A DNA stretch of 64,000 nucleotides from an uncultured Oscillospiraceae bacterium (GCA_947632175.1 CANROC010000004.1:121607-185606), one strand, 5' to 3'. Numbered from the stretch's first letter, positions 1 to 9,389 are shown. The notes: generated from the letters alone by a model not told the origin. Program-made: numbers and translations.

Positions 1-396
1 ACCATCCCCAGCTTCCACGAGACGAGCATGGACCTCCTGGAGGCCGAGCCGCAGTTCGACATCCGGGCGGAGGACTTCCCGGTCCTCACCCAGGACGACT
101 CCCTGCCGCCCCACTTCGTGGGCCCCAAGGGCAGCGTGGACCGGGCTTTCGTGGCAAACGGCTCCATCATCTTAGGCAGCGTGGTACACTCCGTCATCTC
201 CAAGGGCTGCACCATCGAGGAGGGGGCCGAGGTCGTGGACTCCGTCCTCCTGCCCGACGCCACCGTGGAGAAGGGCGCCAAGGTCGTCCGCGCCATCGTG
301 GGCGAGGGCGCCACGGTCAAGGCCGGCGCCGTCTTCGGCACCGAGGATACGAATCAGCCCATCGCCGTCTGCGGCGACGATGCGGTCGTGGAATAA
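1..396 (+). CDS. glgC: Glucose-1-phosphate adenylyltransferase catalytic subunit, C-terminal part (partial)
   Basis: Makes ADP-glucose from glucose-1-phosphate and ATP, the committed step of bacterial glycogen synthesis. The frame is open from base 1, so the gene starts upstream of the window; 131 codons are visible. They begin with TIPSFHETSMDLL, which matches the hinge after the nucleotidyltransferase domain, and continue as the left-handed beta-helix of hexapeptide-like repeats (GSIILGSVVHSVISKG, then VDSVLLPDATVEKGAKV). glgD follows 13 bases after the stop, behind an AAGGAGG ribosome site, so the two subunits are co-expressed. The catalytic half is outside the window. Confidence 0.9.
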   Translation, partial: TIPSFHETSMDLLEAEPQFDIRAEDFPVLTQDDSLPPHFVGPKGSVDRAFVANGSIILGSVVHSVISKGCTIEEGAEVVDSVLLPDATVEKGAKVVRAIVGEGATVKAGAVFGTEDTNQPIAVCGDDAVVE

Positions 397-409
397 GGAG
401 GCGTAGAAA

Positions 410-1492
410 ATGGATAGAGTGATCGGACTTATCGCCGGGAACTTTGAGACCAAGGACATGGGCGAGCTCACCGAGGACCGCACCATCGGCTCCCTGCCTT
501 ACGGCGGCAACTACCGCCTGGTGGACTTCCCCCTCTCCAACATGGTCAACTCCGGCATCAACACCATCGGCCTTATTACCCCCTACAAGTACCGCTCCAT
601 CATCGACCACGTGGGCGCGGGCAAGGCCTGGGACTTAGACCGCAAGAACGGCGGCCTCTTCGTCCTCCCCGGCTCCGTCTTCGGTGTCCACAGCGAGAAC
701 AGCCACTTCCTCCTGCGGGATATCCGCCGCAACGTCATCTATCTCCAGCGTTCCCCCGCGCCCTACATCCTGGTGAGCGCCGCCAACGTCATCTCCCACA
801 TGGACTATAAGCCCCTCATCATGGAGCACATCCGCTCCGGCGCGGACATCACCATGGTCTACAATACCGCCGACCGGGACGAGCCCCACAGGCTTGGCGT
901 CACCGTGGAGAACGGCGCCGTCACCGGCTTTAAGCCCAACCCCAAAAAGTACGAGGACGTGATGCTCGATACTTTCGTCATCTCCCGGGACCTCCTCATG
1001 AAGATCATCGAGTGGTACGCCGCCATCGACTACCTCGATTTCTTCGAGGCCATCGAGGGGGACCTGGACAAGATGGACGTCCGGGCCTATAAGTACGAGG
1101 GCTACGCCCGCCAGATGTTCACCAGCCGCGACTACTTTGAGTATTCCATGGAGCTTCTGAATCTGGATGTGGCCAAAGAGATCTTCACCCGGGAGAACCC
1201 CATCGCCACCAAGGCCGCCGAGGCCGCGCCGGCCAAGTACTTAGACGGGGCCAAGGTGAAAAATTCCCTCATCTCCTCCGGCAGCCTCATCGAGGGCGAG
1301 GTGGACCACTCCATCCTCTTCCGGGGCGTCAAGGTGGGCAAGGGCGCCAAGGTCCGCAACTCCATCATCATGCAAAGCTGCGTGGTGGAGGACGGCGCCG
1401 TGGTGGAGAACGTCATCCTGGACAAGTCCCAGGTGGTGAAGGCCGGCTCCGTCATCAAGGGCACCGGCGACACCACGTTTATCAAGAGCTGA
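410..1492 (+). CDS. glgD: Glucose-1-phosphate adenylyltransferase regulatory subunit GlgD
   Basis: Second subunit of the heteromeric ADP-glucose pyrophosphorylase typical of Firmicutes, 360 residues. The N-terminal nucleotidyltransferase-like domain has LPYGGNYRLVDFPLSNMVNS near residues 29-48, and the C-terminal third is a beta-helix (NSLISSGSLIEGEV, NSIIMQSCVVEDGAVV). As known for GlgD, the N-terminal substrate loop of GlgC is not preserved, so it probably modulates GlgC rather than catalysing. It lies between glgC and glgA in one operon. A 9-bp hairpin (1511-1533) separates it from glgA. Confidence 0.93.
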   Translation: MDRVIGLIAGNFETKDMGELTEDRTIGSLPYGGNYRLVDFPLSNMVNSGINTIGLITPYKYRSIIDHVGAGKAWDLDRKNGGLFVLPGSVFGVHSENSHFLLRDIRRNVIYLQRSPAPYILVSAANVISHMDYKPLIMEHIRSGADITMVYNTADRDEPHRLGVTVENGAVTGFKPNPKKYEDVMLDTFVISRDLLMKIIEWYAAIDYLDFFEAIEGDLDKMDVRAYKYEGYARQMFTSRDYFEYSMELLNLDVAKEIFTRENPIATKAAEAAPAKYLDGAKVKNSLISSGSLIEGEVDHSILFRGVKVGKGAKVRNSIIMQSCVVEDGAVVENVILDKSQVVKAGSVIKGTGDTTFIKS

Positions 1493-1510
1493 CGACCGCT
1501 TTCTGATCTT

Positions 1511-1533
1511 TCTCCCCACCCCGTGTGGGGAGA
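1511..1533 (+). other. Intercistronic hairpin between glgD and glgA
   Basis: Perfect 9-bp stem TCTCCCCAC/GTGGGGAGA with a 5-base loop and no U-run. It lies 25 bases before the glgA start. It could be an mRNA stability or processing element that sets the GlgD:GlgA ratio; no terminator function is claimed. Confidence 0.5.
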
Positions 1534-1558
1534 AAAGCGAACAAGAAGGAGGAACACC

Positions 1559-3061
1559 ATGAGGAGAAAATTAAGAGTCCTGTTCGCCGCCTTTGAGGCC
1601 GTGCCGTTCATGAAGACCGGCGGGCTCGGGGACGTGGGCGGCTCCCTGCCCCAGGCGCTGAAGGCCGCCGGGTGCGAGTGCCGGGTCATCATGCCCAAGT
1701 TCATGACCATCCCGGAGGAGTACAAGACGAAGATGACCCACGTCACGGACTTTTACGTCAGCCTCGGCTGGCGCAACGTCTACTGCGGCATCGAGAAGCT
1801 CACCTACAAGGGCGTGGTCTACTACTTTGTGGACAACGAATACTACTTCAACCGGGAGCGGGCCTACGGCTACTTTGACGACGGCGAGCGCGTCGCCTAC
1901 TTCTCCAAGGCCATTGTGGAGGCCCTGCAATATCTGCCGGATTTCAAGTGCGACGTCCTGCACTGCAACGACTGGCACACCGCCCTGGCCCCCGTCTTCC
2001 TGCGGGAGTTCTACCAGGGCCTGCCCCTCTATGAGAACGTGAAGACGGTCTTCTCCGTCCACAACCTGAAGTTCCAGGGCCAGATGAGCGACTATGTCTT
2101 GGGGGACATTCTCGGCCTCTGGGGCATCCCCGCCGCCGCCAGCCAGCTTCGGCAGGACGAGGGGAGCATCAACTTCATGAAGGGCGCGCTCCTCTATTCC
2201 GACATCCTCAGCACCGTCTCCAAGACCTACGCCGAGGAGATCCGCACGCCTTTCTTCGGCGAGCGGATGGACGGCATCTTCCGGGACCGCCAGAGCATCC
2301 TCTACGGCGTCATGAACGGCATCGACACCGAAACCTGGGACCCCGCCACGGACAAGCTCATCCTCGCCAACTTCAGCGCGGAGGACATGTCCGGCAAGGC
2401 CAAGTGCAAGGCCGCGCTCCAGGAGGAGCTGGGGCTGGAGGTGGACCCGGAGCGGCCCCTCATCGTCATGATCGGGCGGCTCACGGAGCAGAAGGGCATG
2501 GACTTAGTGCAGCGGGTCATCGGCGAGATGCTGGACCGTTCCGTGCAGATCGCGGTGCTGGGCACCGGCGACAAGCAGTATGAGGACATGCTCAGCTACT
2601 ACGCCTGGGAGCGCAGCGGCAGCTGCTCGGCCAACCTCCGGTTCGACGAGGCGCTGAGCCACCGGATGTACGCCGGGGCGGACATTTTGCTGATGCCCAG
2701 CCTCTTTGAGCCCTGCGGGCTTTCCCAGATGATCGCCATGCGCTACGGGACCCTCCCCGTGGTGCGGGAGACGGGGGGCCTCAAGGACTCCGTGACGCCT
2801 TACAACCAGTACACTCAGGAGGGCACGGGCTTCAGCTTCGCCAACTACAACGCCCACGAGATGCTCTTCACCACCATGAACGCCTGCGAGCTCTTCTGGA
2901 CCGACAAGGAGACCTGGAAGAAGCTCCAGCACAACGCCATGTCCGCCGACTTCAGCTGGGACCGCGCCGCCAAGGAATATATGGCCATGTACCAGCTCAC
3001 CCACCCGGAGATCGAGCCCTGGGGCAAGAAAAAACCGGAGGAAGCCGAGGAAGAAGTATAA
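1559..3061 (+). CDS. glgA: Glycogen synthase (ADP-glucose type, GT5)
   Basis: Transfers glucose from ADP-glucose to the non-reducing end of alpha-1,4-glucan. 500 residues, the usual GT5 length. The ATG at 1559 is preferred over the in-frame GTG at 1523 because AAGGAGG lies 7 bases upstream and the protein then begins directly with the first beta strand (MRRKLRVLFAAFEAVPF). The ADP-glucose loop KTGGLGDV is at residues 19-26, and the C-terminal nucleotide-binding motif PSLFEPCGLSQM is near residue 380. The gene ends just before a palindromic dispersed repeat (3062-3293). No branching enzyme or phosphorylase is visible nearby. Confidence 0.95.
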   Translation: MRRKLRVLFAAFEAVPFMKTGGLGDVGGSLPQALKAAGCECRVIMPKFMTIPEEYKTKMTHVTDFYVSLGWRNVYCGIEKLTYKGVVYYFVDNEYYFNRERAYGYFDDGERVAYFSKAIVEALQYLPDFKCDVLHCNDWHTALAPVFLREFYQGLPLYENVKTVFSVHNLKFQGQMSDYVLGDILGLWGIPAAASQLRQDEGSINFMKGALLYSDILSTVSKTYAEEIRTPFFGERMDGIFRDRQSILYGVMNGIDTETWDPATDKLILANFSAEDMSGKAKCKAALQEELGLEVDPERPLIVMIGRLTEQKGMDLVQRVIGEMLDRSVQIAVLGTGDKQYEDMLSYYAWERSGSCSANLRFDEALSHRMYAGADILLMPSLFEPCGLSQMIAMRYGTLPVVRETGGLKDSVTPYNQYTQEGTGFSFANYNAHEMLFTTMNACELFWTDKETWKKLQHNAMSADFSWDRAAKEYMAMYQLTHPEIEPWGKKKPEEAEEEV

Positions 3062-3293
3062 AAACCGCGCTATCAGGGGGGCGGAGGCCCCCACAGCTTG
3101 TAAAAAAACTCCAATCGAGCATTTTTTCCGGCGGCATGTACGTCGGGAAAAATACCTTTTGTCGCCCAAGTGTGCCGCTTGCGGCGCGCGCAGGGCGACG
3201 GCAGGGAAATTTCGCATGAATTCCGCAGAATTCACGCGAAATTTCCCGCACGTTCCCCTTTGGCGGAAAAGGCCGCAGGCCTTTTTCGCCAAG
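3062..3293 (-). repeat. Palindromic dispersed repeat, copy A (inverted relative to copy B)
   Basis: About 232 bp between glgA and the GH13-GH77 gene. Its reverse complement aligns along its length with 11885-12120. Five hairpins are visible: P1 3261-3274/3278-3291, P2 3204-3223/3228-3247 (20 bp, one non-Watson-Crick pair), P3 3161-3167/3193-3199 with an inner 5-bp stem, P4 3122-3130/3144-3152, and P5 3077-3082/3087-3092. P1 and P4 are nearly identical to copy B, while P2, P3 and P5 have different sequences that remain paired. No ORF is credible here. Confidence 0.8.
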
Positions 3294-3360
3294 TCAGAGG
3301 GCGGGGACCCCGCCCCCTGACCCATTTTACCGATTCATTCATCAAAGGAAACCCGATTTT

Positions 3361-6300
3361 ATGAGAGCTTATCACAACTCCCGCGAGCTGAAATTCCGCG
3401 ACCCCTTTGGCGCTGTCGAGGTCGGCGGCGCTGTTTGTGTTTCCATCGACACCTGGGACGGCGAGGCCGATGCCTGCGACCTCATCCTCCACGTGGACCA
3501 AAAGGAGGACCGGGTCCTCCCCATGGCAAAAAATTGGGGCCGGTACACCGTGACCTTCACGGCCGAGACCCCGGACATTTACTGGTATCAATTTCTTTTC
3601 CACTTCCCGGACGGGAACATCTGCCGCTACGGGCCGAAGCCCGGCCGCGTGGGCGGCGAGGGGGACATCTACGGCTGGGACGCCCAGTGTCCCTTCTACC
3701 AGGTGACGGCCTACGTCCCCCGGAAGACCCCGGCGTGGTACCGGGACGCCATCGTCTATCAAATCTTCCCCGACCGCTTCTACCGGGGCGCGGGCTGGCG
3801 GGAAAACGCCGAGAGGGTCCTCTCCAGGCCCCGTAACGGCACCCCCAAGGCCCTTGTGGAGAAGTGGGACACGCCGGTGGGCTACAAGCGCCTGCCCAAC
3901 GGGCGCATCAAGGTCTGGGAGTTCTACGGCGGCACTCTCTCCGGCATCCGGGAGAAGCTGGACTACCTCCGAAACCTGGGCGTCACCGCCCTCTACCTCA
4001 ACCCCATCTTCGAGGCCGCCAGCAACCACCGGTACGACACCGGCGACTACGAGCGCATCGACGGGATGCTGGGGGACGAGGAGGACTTCCGTACCCTCTG
4101 CCGGGAGGCGGAGGAGCATGGCATCTCCCTCATTCTCGACGGCGTCTTCAACCACACCGGGTGCGACAGCCGCTACTTCAACAAATTTGAAAACTACCCC
4201 GGCCCCGGCGCCTGCCAGGGCGAGGGGTCCCCATATTCCCACTGGTTCCGGTTCTACGATTTCCCCAGGACCTACGAGTGCTGGTGGGGCATCGACGACC
4301 TGCCGGACGTGGAGGAGCACGACCCCGGCTACAAAAACTACATCTACGGCGGGGAGAACTCCATCGTCCGCCGGTGGCTGCGCGCCGGCGCCAAGGGCTG
4401 GCGGCTGGACGTGGCCGACGAGCTGCCCGACGACTTCATCGAGGGCGTCAAGTCCGCCGTGGTGGCGGAGAAGGGCGCGGACGGGCTCTTAATGGGCGAG
4501 GTCTGGGAGGACGCCTCCAATAAGGTGGCCTACGGCCAGCTGCGGCGGTATTTCCTGGGCACGGAGCTGGACACCGTCATGAACTACCCCTTCCGGTCCG
4601 GGGTGCTGGACTTCCTCACCGGGAAGCTCCCGGCGCGGGACCTCCTGGAGACGACCCTGTCCCTCCAGGAAAACTATCCACGGGAGAATTTCTACGCCGG
4701 CCTCAACCTCATGGGCAGTCACGACCGGCCCCGGCTCCTCACCGTCCTCGGCGACGCGCCGGACCCCGGCACGCTTACGGACGCCCAGCGGCGGGACTAT
4801 AAGCTCCCCGAGGACAAGAAAGGCCTTGCCAAGGGACGGCTGTGGCTCTTGGCGCTGCTGCAGATGACCCTCCCCGGCGTGCCCTGTATCTACTACGGCG
4901 ACGAGGCGGGTATGGAGGGCTACGCCGACCCCTACAACCGGGGTCCCTACCCCTGGGGGCGCGAGGACCGGGACTGCGCCACCATCTACCGCAACGCCAT
5001 CAACCTGCGCAAGGTCTTCCCGGAGCTTGTGGACGCCGGCTTTGAGCCCTTCGCCGTGGGCGACGACGTCTTCGGCTATACCCGGAGCTGGGAGGGCGGG
5101 GCCCTCACTGTGGCGGTGAACCGGGGCCGCCAGGAGCATTCGATCACCCTCAACGCCCGGGGCAGGGAGGTCACGGACGTGCTGGGCGGGGCCCAGGTCC
5201 GCCTCCAAAACGGCGAGGTGGAGCTGCGCCTGTGGTCCATGGGGTCCGCCATCCTCTACTTCCACCCCCGGGAGCGCCTGGGCCGGCCTTTGGCGCGGGG
5301 CAGCGGCGTGCTGGCCCATATCACCAGCCTCCCCACCGACCGGGGGCCGGGGAACATCGGCCAGGCGGCCTATGACTTCGTGGACTTCCTCCACGGCGCG
5401 GGACAGAAATACTGGCAGATCCTCCCCGTCAACCCCACCGACCACCACGGCTCCCCCTACGCCGGGGCGTCCGCCTTCGCCGGGAACGTGAAGCTCCTGC
5501 CCCAGAGCGAGAAGGAGCTGCGGGAGGAGTACGAAAGGTTCGCGGAGCTTGCGGACTTTGAGGCGTTTTGCAAGCGCAACGCCTCCTGGCTGGAGCCGTA
5601 CGCGGCGTACATGGCGGTGAAGACCACGGTGTGCGAGAAGCACTTTACCCAGTGGCCGGAGGCATACCGGGTCTGGTCGCCGGAGCTTTTGAAGGACAAA
5701 AAGCTGGCCGCCGAGGCGGATTTCCAGCGGTTTTGCCAATATAAATTCGAGCTTGCCTGGCAGGCCCTCCGGGCCTACGCCAAAAGCCGGGGCGTCACGA
5801 TCATCGGCGACATGCCCATGTTCGTCTCCGGCGACTCCGCCGACGTCTGGGCCCAGCCTGAGCAATTTTTGCTGAGTCCCGACGGACATCCCAGCGACGT
5901 GGCCGGCGTGCCGCCCTCCTACATGGACGAGGGCCAGAGCTGGGGCAACCCCCTCTACGACTGGGCAAAGATGGAAAAGGACGGCTACGACTGGTGGATG
6001 CGGCGCTTTGAGCGGATGCTGGATCTCTACGACTACGTGCGTCTCGATCACTTCATGGGCTTTGAGTCCGCCTGGGCCGTGCCGGCGGGGAAGAAGCCAA
6101 AGGACGGGCGGTGGCTGCCCGGCCCCGGCATGAAGCTCTTTAAGGCCGCCTTTGAAAGGTTCGGCCCCCTGCCCTTTGTGGCGGAGGACCTGGGCTCCAT
6201 TACCCCCGCCATTCGGGGCCTTCTGGCCCGGTGCGGATTTCTCGGTACGGACGTGATGCAGTACCAGAACGCCGATCCCCAGTGGGGCTGTTTCCCGGCC

Positions 6301-6600
6301 AAGGAGAAGATCGCCTACTCCGGCACCCACGACAACATGACCCTGATGGAGTTCTGCAAGGCCCGCTACCCCGACCGCAGCGGCGCGGAGATGGTCCGCA
6401 AATTAAAGCGCGCCCTCATGGAGAGCACCGCCGACGTGGTGATCCTGCCCTTGCAGGACGTGCTGGAGCTGGGGGCGGAGGCGCGGATGAATACCCCCGG
6501 CACCACCGGCCGCAACTGGACGTGGCAGGCCAAACGAGAGGACTTTAAAGGCGTGCAAGAGCGCCTTTTGAGCGATACAAAACTTACGAACAGGAGCTGA
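3361..6600 (+). CDS. Fusion of GH13 alpha-glucan hydrolase (neopullulanase-like) and GH77 4-alpha-glucanotransferase
   Basis: A single 1079-residue protein with two complete carbohydrate-active modules. Residues 1-115 resemble a CBM34-type N domain. The GH13 barrel runs from about 125 (RDAIVYQIFPDRF) with putative nucleophile D350 (GWRLDVADE), acid/base E380 (MGEVWED) and third carboxylate D455 (GSHDRPR), followed by a C domain to about 635. GH77 (MalQ-like) runs from about 640 (SGVLAHITSLPTDRGPGNIG) with D896 (VRLDHFMGF), E942 (AEDLG) and D991 (GTHDN). All six catalytic residues are present, so both halves should be active: hydrolysis or debranching of alpha-glucan plus disproportionation of the malto-oligosaccharides. 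No signal peptide is seen, so it is cytoplasmic and fits glycogen turnover. The ribosome site (AAAGGAAA) is weak. Confidence 0.92.
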   Translation: MRAYHNSRELKFRDPFGAVEVGGAVCVSIDTWDGEADACDLILHVDQKEDRVLPMAKNWGRYTVTFTAETPDIYWYQFLFHFPDGNICRYGPKPGRVGGEGDIYGWDAQCPFYQVTAYVPRKTPAWYRDAIVYQIFPDRFYRGAGWRENAERVLSRPRNGTPKALVEKWDTPVGYKRLPNGRIKVWEFYGGTLSGIREKLDYLRNLGVTALYLNPIFEAASNHRYDTGDYERIDGMLGDEEDFRTLCREAEEHGISLILDGVFNHTGCDSRYFNKFENYPGPGACQGEGSPYSHWFRFYDFPRTYECWWGIDDLPDVEEHDPGYKNYIYGGENSIVRRWLRAGAKGWRLDVADELPDDFIEGVKSAVVAEKGADGLLMGEVWEDASNKVAYGQLRRYFLGTELDTVMNYPFRSGVLDFLTGKLPARDLLETTLSLQENYPRENFYAGLNLMGSHDRPRLLTVLGDAPDPGTLTDAQRRDYKLPEDKKGLAKGRLWLLALLQMTLPGVPCIYYGDEAGMEGYADPYNRGPYPWGREDRDCATIYRNAINLRKVFPELVDAGFEPFAVGDDVFGYTRSWEGGALTVAVNRGRQEHSITLNARGREVTDVLGGAQVRLQNGEVELRLWSMGSAILYFHPRERLGRPLARGSGVLAHITSLPTDRGPGNIGQAAYDFVDFLHGAGQKYWQILPVNPTDHHGSPYAGASAFAGNVKLLPQSEKELREEYERFAELADFEAFCKRNASWLEPYAAYMAVKTTVCEKHFTQWPEAYRVWSPELLKDKKLAAEADFQRFCQYKFELAWQALRAYAKSRGVTIIGDMPMFVSGDSADVWAQPEQFLLSPDGHPSDVAGVPPSYMDEGQSWGNPLYDWAKMEKDGYDWWMRRFERMLDLYDYVRLDHFMGFESAWAVPAGKKPKDGRWLPGPGMKLFKAAFERFGPLPFVAEDLGSITPAIRGLLARCGFLGTDVMQYQNADPQWGCFPAKEKIAYSGTHDNMTLMEFCKARYPDRSGAEMVRKLKRALMESTADVVILPLQDVLELGAEARMNTPGTTGRNWTWQAKREDFKGVQERLLSDTKLTNRS

Positions 6601-6605
6601 TAAAA

Positions 6606-8177
6606 ATGGATGATTGGACCATGTTCAAAAACACCGTTCTCTACGCGGAGAAGACGAAGCTCATGATGGAGTGGGGCGGCATGGACCTCAACGACGAGTA
6701 CATCTTCTCCATGGAGCGCAAGATGAACACCGCCATGAAGGCCATGCGGGAGCTGGAGGCCGGCGCCATTGCCAACCCCGACGAGGAGCGCATGGTGGGC
6801 CACTACTGGCTGCGCGCCCCGAAGCTCGCCCCCACGGCGGAGCTCACCGAGGAGATCGAGAGCTGCCTTACGCGCGTCAAGGCCTTCGTGAAGGACGTCC
6901 ACGAGGGGAAGATCCTCTCCGAGGGCGGGAAGAAGTTCAAAAACGCCCTGGTGGGCGGCATCGGCGGCTCGTCTTTAGGCCCCCTCTTCGTCTCCAAGGC
7001 GCTGAGCACTCCGGCGGACAGGATGAAGCTCTATTTCCTGGACAACACCGACCCCGCCGGCATGGACGCCATCTTCCGCGCCGTGGAGCCGGAGCTCGAT
7101 GAGACGCTGACCATCATCATTTCCAAGTCCGGCGGCACCGTGGAGACGCGCAACTGCCAGATGGAGGCCAAGGCCGTCTACGCCGCCCACGGGCTTGACT
7201 TCGCCAAGCACTTCGTCACCGTCACCGGCGAGGGCTCCAAGCTCGACAACACCGCCGTCAGCGAGGGTTGGCTTGCCCGGTTCCCCATGTGGGACTGGGT
7301 GGGAGGCCGCACCTCCGTCATGTCCGCCGTGGGTCTTCTGCCCCTGGCGCTCCAGGGCATCGACATCGACGGCTTTTTGAAGGGCGCCGCCGACTGCGAC
7401 GAGCTGGGCCGCCAGCCCAACCTTCTGGAAAACCCCGCCGCCGTCATGGCCCTGGCGTGGTACCGCGTCTCCGGCGGCCAGGGCGGCGTGACCCAGGTGG
7501 TTCTGCCCTATAAGGACAGCCTGGACCTCCTGGCCAAGTACCTCCAGCAGCTGGTGATGGAGTCCCTGGGCAAGGAGCTGGACCTGGACGGCAACAAGGT
7601 CAACCAGGGCCTGGCTGTTATGGGCAACAAGGGCACCTCCGACCAGCACAGCTACGTCCAGCAGCTCGTCGGCGGCCCCGCCAACATCTTTGTCATCTTC
7701 GTCCAGGTCCTCAAGGACCGGGACGGCCAGTCCGTCACGGTGGGCGAGGAGAGCACCTCCGGCGACTACCTCAACGCTTTCATGCTGGGCACCAAGAAGA
7801 ACCTGGAGGACCACGGCAAGAAGACCATGACCGTCACTGTCCCCGAGGTCAACGCCTACAACGTGGGCCAGCTCATCGCCATTTGGGAGCGGGCCGTGGG
7901 CATCTACGCCCAGCTCATCAACATCAACGCCTACCACCAGCCCGCCGTGGAGTACGGCAAGAAGTGTGCCGGCGTCCTCATCGACCTTAAGAACAGCGCC
8001 AAGGCCCTGCTCCTGGAGAAGAAGGCCCCCATGACCGCCCCGGAGATTGCGAAGGCGTTAGACGCCGACGCCCAGGACGTCTTCCGCCTCCTCCTGCACC
8101 TTTCCGCCAACGACCCCGCCCTCACCATGAATGTGGACCCCGAGGACATCACCGAGAGCACCTTCGCCGCGAAATAA
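6606..8177 (+). CDS. pgi: Glucose-6-phosphate isomerase
   Basis: Interconverts glucose-6-phosphate and fructose-6-phosphate, joining glycogen-derived sugar to glycolysis. 523 residues. It has the SIS-fold phosphate site (VGGIGGSSLGPLFVSKAL, IISKSGGTVETRN) and the PGI signature WDWVGGRTSVMSAVGLLPL. It starts 6 bases after the fusion gene's stop, so it is very likely co-transcribed. The length and the extended C-terminus (winged-helix-like MTAPEIAKALDADAQDVFRL) fit the longer PGI variant seen in clostridial genomes. A strong terminator follows. Confidence 0.93.
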   Translation: MDDWTMFKNTVLYAEKTKLMMEWGGMDLNDEYIFSMERKMNTAMKAMRELEAGAIANPDEERMVGHYWLRAPKLAPTAELTEEIESCLTRVKAFVKDVHEGKILSEGGKKFKNALVGGIGGSSLGPLFVSKALSTPADRMKLYFLDNTDPAGMDAIFRAVEPELDETLTIIISKSGGTVETRNCQMEAKAVYAAHGLDFAKHFVTVTGEGSKLDNTAVSEGWLARFPMWDWVGGRTSVMSAVGLLPLALQGIDIDGFLKGAADCDELGRQPNLLENPAAVMALAWYRVSGGQGGVTQVVLPYKDSLDLLAKYLQQLVMESLGKELDLDGNKVNQGLAVMGNKGTSDQHSYVQQLVGGPANIFVIFVQVLKDRDGQSVTVGEESTSGDYLNAFMLGTKKNLEDHGKKTMTVTVPEVNAYNVGQLIAIWERAVGIYAQLININAYHQPAVEYGKKCAGVLIDLKNSAKALLLEKKAPMTAPEIAKALDADAQDVFRLLLHLSANDPALTMNVDPEDITESTFAAK

Positions 8178-8195
8178 CCCGCCCTCATAAAAATC

Positions 8196-8235
8196 CCTCC
8201 CGCCCCTTGACAACCAAGGCGGCGGGAGGTTTTTT
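8196..8235 (+). terminator. Intrinsic terminator after pgi
   Basis: Perfect 9-bp GC-rich stem CCTCCCGCC (8196-8204) with GGCGGGAGG (8221-8229), followed by TTTTTT. It ends the glg/pgi transcript. A short A-run before the stem means it may also act on the opposing rodA transcript. Confidence 0.9.
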
Positions 8236-8252
8236 AAAATAAAGAGCAGGAT

Positions 8253-9389
8253 CTACCGCAAAAACATCGTCGGCTTCGGCTTCATCTTGATGCCGGAGAC
8301 GATGCCCATGGCGGCGTAGAGGGTGACGATGGAGGAGCCGCCGTAGCTGAAGAAAGGGAGAGTGAGGCCGATGACGGGGGCGATGCCGATGCACATGCCC
8401 ACGTTCTCCAGAGTCTGCACGGCGACCATGGCGGCGACGCCCATGCAGGTGAGGGCCCCCAGGCGGCTCTTGGACCGGAGGCCCACCTGGACCACACGGA
8501 CGATGATGAGCGTCAGGAGAGTCACGATGAGCAGGCATCCCAGGATGCCCGTCTCCTCCCCGGCCACGGCGAAGATGAAGTCGGAGCTCTGGAGGGGCAG
8601 GTCGCCGGTGGCGGTCTGCGGGCCGTGGAAGAGCCCCTGGCCCAGGACGCCGCCGGAGGCGATGGCCGCCTTGGCCAGCCTCGTCTGCCAGGTGATGCCC
8701 TGACCGGTGGGGTCGATCTGAGCGGGGATGAAGGTGGCCAGGATCCGGTTGCGGTAGTTGTCGGTGAGGAAGTAGTACCAGATGTAAGGCACCGTCAGAA
8801 GCAGGACCCCCACCGCCCCCAGGATCCACCAGACGGACAGGCCGGCGGCGTAGAGCATCACCACGAAGATGAAGAGATACACCAGCGCCGAGCCCGTGTC
8901 CCCGGAGACGACCACGATGAGGGCAAAGAAGACGCCGGCGTAGAGGAGCAGGGCCGCCAGGGAGAGGGGACTGTTGAGCCGCTCCTCATCGGCAAAGTGG
9001 GTGATGAGGTGCGCCATGGACACGATGAAGACCACCTTCACCAGCTCCGCCGGCTGGATGCCGATGCCGGCGAAGCGGATCCACGCCCGGTTGCCGCCCT
9101 GGGCCGAGCCCAGCCAGCGCAGGGAGAGGATCAGCGCCAGCCCCAGGAAGGTGAGGAGCCGCCACTTGTCGGCGATGAGGTCGATATCCACCAGGGAGAA
9201 GAGAAAATAGAGCACCAGGCCCAGCACGGCCGCGCCGATCTGGACGTATAAGGGCCGCATATTCCCATCGGCCCGCAGAGCGCTGGCGATGAGCACCGAC
9301 CCGAAGACGGTGCAGATGAGGCACAGCGCCAAAAGGAACGTGTCCGACCGGCGCAGATACCCGCCGAAAGCGGAGAGAAATCGTTTCAC
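8253..9389 (-). CDS. rodA: RodA/FtsW/SpoVE-type SEDS peptidoglycan glycosyltransferase
   Basis: Integral membrane polymerase of lipid II, working with a class B PBP in wall elongation. 378 residues with about ten hydrophobic segments and the SEDS signature GGNRAWIRFAGIGIQPAELVK. The C-terminal SEDS region LTLPFFSYGGSSIVTLYAAMG is intact. The start is GTG at 9389, with only a weak AAGGGG ribosome site. Assigned to RodA rather than FtsW because it is a stand-alone gene outside a division cluster and has the LGWLGSAQGGNR-type loop; FtsW or SpoVE paralogues cannot be excluded. It diverges from tsaE. Confidence 0.88.
   Translation of the reverse strand: MKRFLSAFGGYLRRSDTFLLALCLICTVFGSVLIASALRADGNMRPLYVQIGAAVLGLVLYFLFSLVDIDLIADKWRLLTFLGLALILSLRWLGSAQGGNRAWIRFAGIGIQPAELVKVVFIVSMAHLITHFADEERLNSPLSLAALLLYAGVFFALIVVVSGDTGSALVYLFIFVVMLYAAGLSVWWILGAVGVLLLTVPYIWYYFLTDNYRNRILATFIPAQIDPTGQGITWQTRLAKAAIASGGVLGQGLFHGPQTATGDLPLQSSDFIFAVAGEETGILGCLLIVTLLTLIIVRVVQVGLRSKSRLGALTCMGVAAMVAVQTLENVGMCIGIAPVIGLTLPFFSYGGSSIVTLYAAMGIVSGIKMKPKPTMFLR

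Noticed and set aside
4489..6330. 613-codon minus-strand ORF opposite the GH13-GH77 gene
   Set aside because: Low-complexity His/Val/Gly/Leu-rich translation without motifs; the plus strand has two full catalytic domains.
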